A stretch of 49,621 nt of DNA from Gemmatimonas sp. (GTDB lineage Bacteria > Gemmatimonadota > Gemmatimonadetes > Gemmatimonadales > Gemmatimonadaceae), in contig JAJKIV010000171.1 of the NCBI GenBank assembly GCA_021154285.1, forward strand, positions 1 to 49,621. Reading direction: 5' to 3'. Under the pieces are notes generated by a model, which searched no databases, was not told where the DNA came from, and saw nothing but the letters and a program-made list of their open reading frames with translations. Below, one piece after another: positions 40,582 to 48,405 of the stretch. A program made the position numbers and the translations under genes. Position 1 is the first letter of the stretch. Each line of letters begins with the position of its first letter.

Positions 40582-42342
40582 CTAACGATCTACGACGACC
40601 CCTTCCAGTCGCTTTTTCAGTCCGTTCAGGTCGGCACCGGGATCGGTGCCGCCTGGACCCCGCTGTTTGAAGTCGCTCTTGGCGCGGAGGCGGAAATCGT
40701 GGCCCTCCTGGTCGACGAAGCCGATGTGCGCGATGGTCGGCGCGTACCAGTTGCCGGTCGGGTGAAGGCGCACGTACTGCGGGTCGACGCCGCCGATGAC
40801 GTTGCGCGCAAACGTCCACGAATCGCCCGCCATCGCGCGCAGGCTCTCCGAGCCGACCTGTTTCCCCGAGTAGAAGACCCCGTAGCCGACGCCGCTCGTG
40901 AACACGTTGTCGGTGATGGTGAGGTGACGCGCCTTGCCGTTTCCGTAGTCCATGACGAGGGGCGTACCGCGGTTCGGTATGTTGCCGACGAACGTGTTGT
41001 GCCGGATCGCCACGTCGCGCAGGTCGTGTGTGAGCAGCATTAGGAAGCCGTCGGATCCTGTTTCGTTGTACGTCCCGATGTTGTAGAACAGGTTGTTCTC
41101 TGCGCGAACGCGCTGCACGTGGACGTCCACGCACGCCTGGCCGGTGCAGTCGACCGCCTGGAGGTTGAACCCGCGCGGCGAGTTCTTCACCATGTTGTAG
41201 CGGAAGGTGACGTCGGTCGTGCCCTGCCACGTACACGTGCCGCAGGAGTCCTGCGACGACTTGATCACGATGGCCATGCCTGACTGCGCGTCGGCCCAGT
41301 TGTTCTCGAAGACGTTGTCCTCGACGAGCACGCGGCGGGCGTTCTTGAGCTCGAAGAGATTCTTCACCGTCCAGCGACCCTTCCAGCGGGCGTCCTTGAA
41401 GAAGTGATTCCGTCGAATGGTGATGTCGCTGGGCGACAATCCCTGAATGCCGGGATCGGCGCCACCGAACATGACGGTCTCGCCGGCGCCGGAGAGGAAG
41501 TTGTTCTCGATCAGGAACGGACCGGGGCCGTTCCACCCCTCGATGGCCTGCGAATCGAACCCCTTCGCGTGGCAATCCGAGACCCACGAGTTCACCACCG
41601 CCGATCGCGCCGAGTTGAGCGCGATGCAGCGCACCAGGTTCGTCGCCGCTGTTCCATGCACGTAGACCCGGTCCAGGATGATGCGGGACGGGACGCGGCC
41701 GGGTGACGTCTGCGTATCGCCGCCCTTGGCCCATCCGCCGTCGCCTAACGCGATGAGCGCGTAATGTATCGCCCCGGGGGCGAGCTCCGACGCGACCGTC
41801 ACCTCGAGCCCGAAGAGCCGCCAGCCGCAGGTCGGGTTCTCCGTGCGAAGCGCCGGCTTGTCGTTGCGCGTCGCGATCTTGGCGAGGCGTGCCGACGCGG
41901 CGGGCGTGATGCGCTCGCCGTCGGCCGGGAGGTCCGAGTCCGGCACGTCGGTGCGCACGACGATTGGTGCGGCGCCACACGGCTTGGTGGGCAGGATGAA
42001 GTTCCCTGCGTACGTCGCGCCGGACGCGAGCCGGATCACGTCCCCCGGCTTCGCGCGGCCTAACGCCGACTGCAGGTTGTCGTTCGCCCCGACGCGGATG
42101 GTCTGACCCGTGGACGGCACCGAGCGGACATCGACCTCCGATCGCGGGAGGTCCGCGACGCTGTCACGCGGGGTGGTGTCGTTCTGCGCCGGCGTTGCGG
42201 CGATCGCCGCGCGCACGTCGCGCAGCGTGGTGGAATCGGCGGTGGGGTTCGATTGCGGTGTGGAACGCTCGGGGCACCCGAGGAGCACGGCGAGGCCAGC
42301 CGCGGCGCCGAGCAGGCGGTGCGTGAATATGACGTTAGGCAT
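40582..42342 (-). CDS. Beta-helix lipoprotein without Ig-like repeats
   Basis: 586 residues. Signal peptide with lipobox LLGC (Cys23), followed by a ~60-residue Ser/Thr/Asp-rich spacer. A right-handed beta-helix runs from about 80: GANDNLQSALGRAKPGDVIRLA, GWNGPGPFLIENNFLSGAGE, TVMFGGADPG, VFENNWADAQSGMAIVIKS, SQDSCGTCTWQGTTDV, DCTGQACVDVHVQRVRAENN and GTDPGADLNGL at the end. It is much closer to the C-terminal half of the protein at 23307 than to that at 27998, sharing the paired cysteines. No Big_2 modules are present. No riboswitch precedes it; nine bases after the GT4 stop it is probably cotranscribed with that gene. The stop lies in a CGTTAG word. Confidence 0.9.
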   Translation of the reverse strand: MPNVIFTHRLLGAAAGLAVLLGCPERSTPQSNPTADSTTLRDVRAAIAATPAQNDTTPRDSVADLPRSEVDVRSVPSTGQTIRVGANDNLQSALGRAKPGDVIRLASGATYAGNFILPTKPCGAAPIVVRTDVPDSDLPADGERITPAASARLAKIATRNDKPALRTENPTCGWRLFGLEVTVASELAPGAIHYALIALGDGGWAKGGDTQTSPGRVPSRIILDRVYVHGTAATNLVRCIALNSARSAVVNSWVSDCHAKGFDSQAIEGWNGPGPFLIENNFLSGAGETVMFGGADPGIQGLSPSDITIRRNHFFKDARWKGRWTVKNLFELKNARRVLVEDNVFENNWADAQSGMAIVIKSSQDSCGTCTWQGTTDVTFRYNMVKNSPRGFNLQAVDCTGQACVDVHVQRVRAENNLFYNIGTYNETGSDGFLMLLTHDLRDVAIRHNTFVGNIPNRGTPLVMDYGNGKARHLTITDNVFTSGVGYGVFYSGKQVGSESLRAMAGDSWTFARNVIGGVDPQYVRLHPTGNWYAPTIAHIGFVDQEGHDFRLRAKSDFKQRGPGGTDPGADLNGLKKRLEGVVVDR

Positions 42343-42351
42343 CGATGGAAG

Positions 42352-43533
42352 TCAATGAGAATGACCGGCGTCCGCCAACAGCCGCTCGTAGAGCCGCTCG
42401 AGCGATCCAACCACGGCCGCGGCGTGAAACTCTTCACGGGCGCGTTGCGCACCGACCGCGCCCATCCTCCGTCGTAGGTCTGCGTCCCGCAGTAGCACGC
42501 GGAGTGCATCGGCGAAAGCCGGCGCATCGCCGGCCGCCACGAGCAACCCGTTCTCGCCGTTGCGCACCGCGTCGCGCACGCCGCCGACGTCGGTTGCGAC
42601 GATCGGCCGACCAGCCGCCATCGCCTCGACGAGCGAGTTGGGGAATCCCTCGGAGATGGAGCTCAGCACGGAGATGTCGAACAGAAAGTGAAAGCTCGGG
42701 ACCTGCGGCCGCAGCCCCGCGAAACGTACGGCAGGCGCGATCCGGAGCTCGTCGGCGAGCGCGCGGAGGCGCTCCAACTCCGGCCCCTGGCCAACGATGA
42801 CGAGACGCAATGTAGGCCACTCCGGAACGAGTGCTGCCACCGCTCGGAGCAGGGTTGCGTGGTCCTTGATCGGCAGGAGGGATGCGACGATGCCGACCAC
42901 GACGGCGTCCGGTTCGAGGCCAAGTTCCCGGACCCATGCCTGCCTAACGTTGGAGGCGGGGGCGCCGAACGCCGCTTCGTCGACGAAGTTAGGGACCACC
43001 ACCACACGGCCACGTGAGAGCCAATCGTCGCGCTGCAGTGACGCGGCTACGGCGTCACTGTTCGCGATGACGCGCGTCGCGGCGCGAAACCCAACACCAT
43101 TCGCTATGCGATATCGCCATGGCGAGTGGAGCCAGCGTTTGCTCGCGACGATCACCGGGACACGGGCCCACCGCGCTGCCATCGTCGAGAAGAAGTTCGA
43201 GTACTGGTCGTGACAGTGGACCACGGACACCCGCTCGTCGCGCAGGAAACGCGCGAGGCGAACGCCCTGCCGTACCGTCTCGGTTCCGTAAAGGTTTTGG
43301 ATCGGAAAGCGAAGGACCGGCACACCCATCCGCTCGTACCGCTCGGTGAGCGGGCCTTCGCCGCGCAGCGTCACCACGCTCAGCCGATAGCGTTCCTGAT
43401 CAAGACGCTCGGCCGTGCGGACCGCGTTCATCTCCGTCCCACCGACGCTCATGGTGTCGATGGAAAACACGACGTGGACTCGGTCACGCTCTCTCACAGG
43501 GGCCGGGCGGGCGTCAATCACAGCTGAGGACAT
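42352..43533 (-). CDS. Glycosyltransferase family 4 protein
   Basis: 393 residues. VHVVFSIDTMSVGGTEMNAV near 19-38 (donor-loop Gly-Gly), VVHCHDQYSNFFSTMAA, RVIANSDAVAASLQ, VVVVPNFVDEAAF, VGIVASLLPIKDHATLLRAV, LRLVIVGQGPELERLR, DISVLSSISEGFPNSLVEAMAAGRPIVATDVGG. The SEGFPNSLVEAMA loop is the E-x7-E retaining GT4 signature. It precedes the third beta-helix lipoprotein by nine bases. A CCTAACG word (42942) and a GTTAGGG lie inside. Donor sugar unknown. Confidence 0.9.
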   Translation of the reverse strand: MSSAVIDARPAPVRERDRVHVVFSIDTMSVGGTEMNAVRTAERLDQERYRLSVVTLRGEGPLTERYERMGVPVLRFPIQNLYGTETVRQGVRLARFLRDERVSVVHCHDQYSNFFSTMAARWARVPVIVASKRWLHSPWRYRIANGVGFRAATRVIANSDAVAASLQRDDWLSRGRVVVVPNFVDEAAFGAPASNVRQAWVRELGLEPDAVVVGIVASLLPIKDHATLLRAVAALVPEWPTLRLVIVGQGPELERLRALADELRIAPAVRFAGLRPQVPSFHFLFDISVLSSISEGFPNSLVEAMAAGRPIVATDVGGVRDAVRNGENGLLVAAGDAPAFADALRVLLRDADLRRRMGAVGAQRAREEFHAAAVVGSLERLYERLLADAGHSH

Positions 43534-43821
43534 GTAGTGTCAAATGGGACCGGTTCGGATGACGACAACCAGACGGGTGCGACGTCAGAAATGGTACACG
43601 GAACGCGAAGCGACGGTATGAAACGCTTGGTGACACGTACCCGTCCTACCAGCGAGCAAGCGCGGTTCCGTTCGCCTCGGACGGTGCGATGGTTGCATTC
43701 CCCGGGGCGGCCCACGCTACGTTGCAGTGAGGCTTTCCCGAAGCGTCTTGAACCCTCCGTCTGCATGAGACCTCGTCAGGGTGGTTGGCGAAGTGCACGT
43801 CATGTGGTGCCACCACCACAG

Positions 43822-45225
43822 ATGGCGGTCGTCGACGCAACGCCAGCGCAAACGGGCACCGTTGCGCCCGTCACGCGGGCGCAACGGGGACGCGCCCGCG
43901 CCGCGAGCGCCGCCACCAGCGAGTCGCTGGTCGCATCGTTCTTGAGGGGGACGGCGCAGCATCCCGCGACGTGGTCGGTGAGCTTCGTCGGCCTGCTCGT
44001 GTACCTCTTCTCGGCCGTGACGTATCGTCTGCCGCTCGTCATTCCGGCGATGGTACTGGCGCTCCTTGGGCTCCTCATGGAGCGCCGCGTCACGGTTCCG
44101 TTTTTCGTGATGCTGTTTGCTGCCTACTTGGCCTGGGCCGCGGCGAGCTACACGACGAGCGTCGACCCCGCAGGCACTCTCGCGCAGACCATCGTGCTCG
44201 CGAAGGTCTTCGTGATCTGCTTCGTCATCGCCAACGTCACGCGCGACGGTTGGCGCATGCGCGTGTTCATGGTGTTCTTCCTCGCGTGCTTCGCGTTGTA
44301 CCCCGCACGCGGAACGTTCGTGAACTACTTCATCGCGCGGTACACCGTCTTTGGCCGTGCGTTGTGGAATTACATCTACAGCAACCCGAACGACCTCGCG
44401 GCGCTCACGTTCTTTCCCCTCGCGCTCTCGGTCGCGGTCGCGCTCACCGAAACGAACAAATGGATCAAGCGTGCCGCGCTCGCGGGCGTCGCCGGGCTGC
44501 CGCTGATGATCCTGCTGACGCAATCACGTGGGGCTTTGATCGCGCTCGTCGTCTCCGGCATCGTGTTCTTCATCGTGCACACCAAGGGGCGGCGTGTGCG
44601 CTCATTGCTGGTGGCGGCCGCCGCGGCGATTGTCCTTCTGCCGTTCGTTCCGCGATCCGCTTGGCAGCGTTTCGGGGGATTGGGAAAACTGGCCAGCGGG
44701 AACGTGATCGAGGCTGACCCGGAAGGCTCTGCGGACGCGCGCTACAACATCTGGCGCGTCGCGGGGACGATCATCAAGGAAAATCCGGTGTCGGGGATCG
44801 GCCTCGGCGTGTACCCGCGTGGCCACGCCATGTATGCCCCGCGCGTCGGCGTCCCCGACGCCGCGCTCGGATTCCGCGACACGCACAGCACGTATCTCAA
44901 CGTCGCGGCCGAGACGGGAATCCCCGGCCTTCTGCTGTTCCTCGCCACGGTCGGCGTCGTCGCGGTGGCGTCGGAACGCACCCGTCGACTCGCGCGCGGC
45001 TCTCCTCGTGCCCAGCAGCTGTTGGCGCTCGAGCTCGGGCTACTGGGTTTTATGTTGGCCGGCGTCTTCGGCTCGTTCGCGAAGTTGAGCTTTCTCTACA
45101 TGCAGCTGGCGATCATGTGGTCGGTGACGGACATCACGAAACGAGAGCTGGCCGCCGGAGCCGTGCTACCCATGCGAAGCGCGATCCCGCAGGGCCGCCG
45201 TTCGCAACGTCTCGCTGCCCGTTAG
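43822..45225 (+). CDS. O-antigen ligase family protein (Wzy/WaaL-like)
   Basis: About 467 residues from the ATG at 43822 (MAVVDATPAQTG); the frame is open from 43537 but the first ~95 residues there are not hydrophobic and lack a domain. About ten membrane helices and the signature FRDTHSTYLNVAAETGIPGLLLF near residue 350 (RD-H-Y-x-ETG-PG) identify the Wzy_C / O-antigen ligase superfamily, acting in the periplasm as polymerase or ligase on lipid-linked glycan. It stands divergent from the GT4 gene at 42352. The 43534-43821 gap has no recognised regulatory element. The stop TAG lies in CGTTAGGC. Confidence 0.85.
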   Translation: MAVVDATPAQTGTVAPVTRAQRGRARAASAATSESLVASFLRGTAQHPATWSVSFVGLLVYLFSAVTYRLPLVIPAMVLALLGLLMERRVTVPFFVMLFAAYLAWAAASYTTSVDPAGTLAQTIVLAKVFVICFVIANVTRDGWRMRVFMVFFLACFALYPARGTFVNYFIARYTVFGRALWNYIYSNPNDLAALTFFPLALSVAVALTETNKWIKRAALAGVAGLPLMILLTQSRGALIALVVSGIVFFIVHTKGRRVRSLLVAAAAAIVLLPFVPRSAWQRFGGLGKLASGNVIEADPEGSADARYNIWRVAGTIIKENPVSGIGLGVYPRGHAMYAPRVGVPDAALGFRDTHSTYLNVAAETGIPGLLLFLATVGVVAVASERTRRLARGSPRAQQLLALELGLLGFMLAGVFGSFAKLSFLYMQLAIMWSVTDITKRELAAGAVLPMRSAIPQGRRSQRLAAR

Positions 45226-45564
45226 GCGCCGCGCCGCGTTTGAACCGACTCGTGCGAAGATGGCTCGGCGAAGTTCCTGGTCCGAGCGCCCCAGAGTTGT
45301 GGCGCCGAGGCAACATGGAAACATCTCGCGCGTCGATTCGCGACTTTGCTCGGCGGCGTATCAGTCCGCTAAACCCGCTCTACGATTTCAGATAGCGGGC
45401 ATGTCCGTGAGTCGCCGCAAACACATGCTGGGGCGCCATCCTTGCACATACGGCTTTCGAAATACACCGGGTCCGGTTGGTAGTTGGCGATTAAATTCTG
45501 CTCACGGTAAACCGGGCTCGGCGTTCGTTCTCGAAGTAAAGCAGGGCGGTTTCACCAGATCGCG
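45226..45564. other. 339-base intergenic gap, no gene seen
   Basis: The gap lies between the polymerase-type gene and the three GT2 genes. Base composition falls near 45480-45510 (TTGGCGATTAAATTC), a likely promoter area. No riboswitch core, ribosomal leader peptide or long inverted repeat was recognised. Short open frames here show no domain. Confidence 0.4.
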
Positions 45565-46476
45565 ATGGCCATGTTCGACGTGTCGGTGATCATCGCATCG
45601 GTGGAGTCGGCACGATCGATCGAGCGCTGTATCGAGTCGGTTTGCGCGGCGCTCGAAGGGAGAAGTTCGGAAGTGATCGTCGTCGATGCATCACGCGACA
45701 CGAGCGCGGACATTGCGGAGCGCGATTTCGGACACGCGGCGGTCGTCATACGCTGCGCGCCGGGCACGCTCACGCCCGAGCTCTGGGCAATCGGGATTCG
45801 TCTGTCGACCGGACGTGTGATTGCTTTGACGACCGGGCACTTCGAGGTAGGGCAAGCGTGGGTGGAGAATCTGGAGTCGGCGCTCAGAGCGGGTCACACC
45901 GGCGCAGCCGGTAGACTCGATCTCGCCGATGCGACGTCCGTTACCGACTGGGCAGTGTTTTACCTCCGATATTCGGAGTTTTTGCAAGAACCCAAGGAAG
46001 TGTGGCGCGGTGTTCCGGGGATTCCCGCGGACAACGCGGCTTACGACGGTGAGGCGATTCGGCGATTCGTGATGAATTCAGACGACGGCTTCTGGGAAGT
46101 GGAATTTCACCGCCAGCTTCACGCCGCTGGTGGCTCGCTCGCGGTGGTGCCCGGTGCGACGGCGCGCTACGCGCGCTCGTTCCCCTTTCCAACCATCGCT
46201 CGCCATAGGTTTCACCACGGTCGCCACGCCGGCGCGTGGCGTGCTTCGCGGGCTGGCCGTTCGGCGGCCATGATTGTCGCCGGCACTCCGCTCGTTCCGT
46301 TCGCGCTGGCGCTGCGTGCCTGGCGTCGCGTGCGTCCCATGGTGGAGCACCGCGGTCGATTCGTGCGCGCGCTCCCGGCGTTTCTCGTCCTTGCCACCTG
46401 CTGGGCGGTCGGTGAGGCAGTAGGCGCCATCGGCGGGGCCCCTGCGCCGAGTGGTTCCGTCCCGAGGCGCGCCTAA
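45565..46476 (+). CDS. GT2-like glycosyltransferase paralogue lacking acidic motif
   Basis: 303 residues from the ATG at 45565 (or 45571). N-terminal GT-A pattern: VSVIIASVESARSIERCIESV, VIVVDASRD. Where the two downstream paralogues have TEDH or IEDH, this protein has ALTTGHFEVGQAWVENL, so the metal/nucleotide acidic pair is replaced by Thr-Gly. The middle WEVEFHRQLHAAGG resembles the WENVAHTRLVARG segment of the next gene. The C-terminal hydrophobic region (FVRALPAFLVLATCWAVGEAVGAIGG) is shared by all three. It may be a non-catalytic partner or have a different mechanism. The stop and the following ATG form GCCTAACGATG. Confidence 0.75.
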   Translation: MAMFDVSVIIASVESARSIERCIESVCAALEGRSSEVIVVDASRDTSADIAERDFGHAAVVIRCAPGTLTPELWAIGIRLSTGRVIALTTGHFEVGQAWVENLESALRAGHTGAAGRLDLADATSVTDWAVFYLRYSEFLQEPKEVWRGVPGIPADNAAYDGEAIRRFVMNSDDGFWEVEFHRQLHAAGGSLAVVPGATARYARSFPFPTIARHRFHHGRHAGAWRASRAGRSAAMIVAGTPLVPFALALRAWRRVRPMVEHRGRFVRALPAFLVLATCWAVGEAVGAIGGAPAPSGSVPRRA

Positions 46477-46478
46477 CG

Positions 46479-47450
46479 ATGTCCTCGCCCAGCCGACTGG
46501 ACAGCGACGTGGCGCGTTCGCTCGGGCGTGGCCCCAAGCGGGGGTCTGGCCCCACGGTGTCGGTCGTCGTCGCGTCCAACCGCGACAAGACGCTCCTGCA
46601 CGCCTGCCTCGGCTCTCTGCTCGGTCAATGTCAGCGACTGAACGCCGAGCTCCTGGTGGCTCGTGCTGGAAGTGCGCCGGACGTCGCTGCGCTGGCGAAG
46701 ACGTACCCCGGCGTCCGATTCGTGACGGCGCCGGCCGACGCCTCGATTCCACAGCTGCGCGCTGTAGGAATGGCGCAGGCGTCGGGTGATGTCGTGGCGC
46801 TCACGGAAGATCATTGCGTCGCCGACGCCAACTGGGTCGAGGCGCTCACGCAGAGCGCCAATAGCGACGCCGATGTGGTCGGTGGCGGAATGGACAACGC
46901 GCGTCGGTCGCGCGTCGTCGACTGGGCCGCGTATTTCGCGGAATACGGATTCTTCTCGACCGACCGACCCGAAGCCCAGCAAGGCGCGCCGCTGCTTACG
47001 GGCGCCAACGTGGCGTACAAACGTCACGTCATTGCGGACGTGATCGGCTGGGCACAGGACGGTGAGTGGGAGAATGTCGCTCATACGCGGCTCGTGGCCC
47101 GCGGGAGCATGCTGCGGTTCGCGAGGACCGCTGCGATCTATCAGAACCAGACCTACAGCGTGGCTGCGTTTTGCACGGACCGCTACGAGCATGGCCGGGA
47201 CTTCGCGCGAAAGCGGTTGGCGGACGAGCCTGGAGCCCGTCGCTGGTTCTTGTTTATGGTGAGTCCGCTCCTTCCGGCGCTGCTCACGTGGCGGGTTGCA
47301 CGTGCGGCGGCGCGCGGACGGTGGGGAACGTTCCTCCGTGCGTTGCCTGCGACGATGTTGTTCCTCACAGCCTGGTCGATAGGAGAGGGCGTCGGATATC
47401 TGCGCGGGCCGGCCGGTGCGCCCGCGCCGAAGCCGGCAGGCGATGACTGA
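46479..47450 (+). CDS. GT2-like glycosyltransferase paralogue (second of three)
   Basis: 323 residues starting MSSPSRLDSDVARSLG. VSVVVASNRDKTLLHACLGSLL near 29, LRAVGMAQASGDVVALTEDHCVADANWVEAL with the EDH acidic site, GGGMDNARRSRVVDWAAYFAEYG, LLTGANVAYKRHVI, EWENVAHTRLVARG, then a C-terminal hydrophobic segment TFLRALPATMLFLTAWSIGEGVGYL. It starts two bases after the previous stop and overlaps the next gene by eight bases. Probably a cytosolic or membrane-associated inverting GT2 enzyme of the exopolysaccharide operon. Confidence 0.83.
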   Translation: MSSPSRLDSDVARSLGRGPKRGSGPTVSVVVASNRDKTLLHACLGSLLGQCQRLNAELLVARAGSAPDVAALAKTYPGVRFVTAPADASIPQLRAVGMAQASGDVVALTEDHCVADANWVEALTQSANSDADVVGGGMDNARRSRVVDWAAYFAEYGFFSTDRPEAQQGAPLLTGANVAYKRHVIADVIGWAQDGEWENVAHTRLVARGSMLRFARTAAIYQNQTYSVAAFCTDRYEHGRDFARKRLADEPGARRWFLFMVSPLLPALLTWRVARAAARGRWGTFLRALPATMLFLTAWSIGEGVGYLRGPAGAPAPKPAGDD

Positions 47451-48339
47451 GCCATCGCTCACGGTCGTCGTTCCGTCGGTGAACGGCCTCGGCGACCTGA
47501 TGGACTGTCTCGCGGCGCTTACCCGGCAACGAACGGACGTCGATCTCGAGGTACTCGTCGCTGATCGGTGTGGTGAGCCGCTCCGGCAGGAAGTTCGTGC
47601 GACCTATCCGTGGGTCCGCGTGCTGGAGGCGCCACCGGCGACGACGATCCCCGACCTTCGCGCACTCGCGTTTCGTGAGGCGCGGGGCAGGTCGGTCGCG
47701 GTCATCGAGGATCACGTCATCGTTCCGCCTGGATGGGCGCGCGCGCTCCTCGATGCGCAGGCCGGAGGGGACATCGTCGTCGGCGGAGCCATCGAGAACG
47801 CCGCCGTCGATCGCCTGGTGGATTGGGCGGCGTTCCTGTGTGAGTACAGTCACTGTATAACCCCGCTACCCGAAGGGCCCGCCGACTGGCTGCCCGGCAA
47901 CAACGTGGTGTATCCGCGCGCGTTGCTCGGGCGGTACGAGGCAGTCCTTGGTCGGGGTCAGTGGGAGAATAGACTCCACGATGCGATGCGCCGCGACGGC
48001 GTATCGCTGGTATGCCGACCGCAGATTGCCGTGGGCCACAAGAAACACTACACGATGGGCGAGTACCTCTCGCAGCGATATCTGTACGCGCGGTCGTACG
48101 CAGGCGCGCGGGTTGCTGGCGCGCCGTTGCCGAAGCGACTCGGGTATGGCGCGGCCGCGCTCGCGCTTCCGCCGCTCCTGTTCTTCCGAACCGTGTCGCG
48201 AGTGGTGTCGAAGCGCCGTCACCGTGCTGAGCTGGTGCGATCGCTGCCGCTTCTCGCGGTCTTCGTGGTGTCGTGGGCGCTCGGCGAGATGGTGGGTTAC
48301 GTGGCGGGCCCTGGTGACTCGCTCGCCAAGGTGTGCTGA
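47443..48339 (+). CDS. GT2-like glycosyltransferase paralogue (third of three)
   Basis: 298 residues from the ATG at 47443 (MTEPSLTVVVPSVNGLGDLMD), within the end of the previous gene. TFREAR-like AFREARGRSVAVIEDHVIVPPGWARAL carries the EDH site, followed by GGAIENAAVDRLVDWAAFLCEY, WLPGNNVVYPRALL, QWENRLHDAMRRDG, GEYLSQRYLYARSYAG and the hydrophobic tail LVRSLPLLAVFVVSWALGEMVGYV. The shared QWEN-/EWEN- and tail motifs show that the three tandem genes arose by duplication. Probably GT2 acting on the same glycan; donor unknown. Confidence 0.85.
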   Translation: MTEPSLTVVVPSVNGLGDLMDCLAALTRQRTDVDLEVLVADRCGEPLRQEVRATYPWVRVLEAPPATTIPDLRALAFREARGRSVAVIEDHVIVPPGWARALLDAQAGGDIVVGGAIENAAVDRLVDWAAFLCEYSHCITPLPEGPADWLPGNNVVYPRALLGRYEAVLGRGQWENRLHDAMRRDGVSLVCRPQIAVGHKKHYTMGEYLSQRYLYARSYAGARVAGAPLPKRLGYGAAALALPPLLFFRTVSRVVSKRRHRAELVRSLPLLAVFVVSWALGEMVGYVAGPGDSLAKVC

Positions 48340-48405
48340 GATGTTCGCCGTGTTGACCTCGCGCGCGCTGCGGGCGAACGTGGTTGGAACGGAGGCCGAT
48401 ACCTG

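Noticed and set aside
40582-42342. PEP-CTERM or other sorting tail on the beta-helix proteins
   Set aside because: C-termini lack a Pro-Glu-Pro motif, membrane helix and basic end; the lipobox already explains anchoring.
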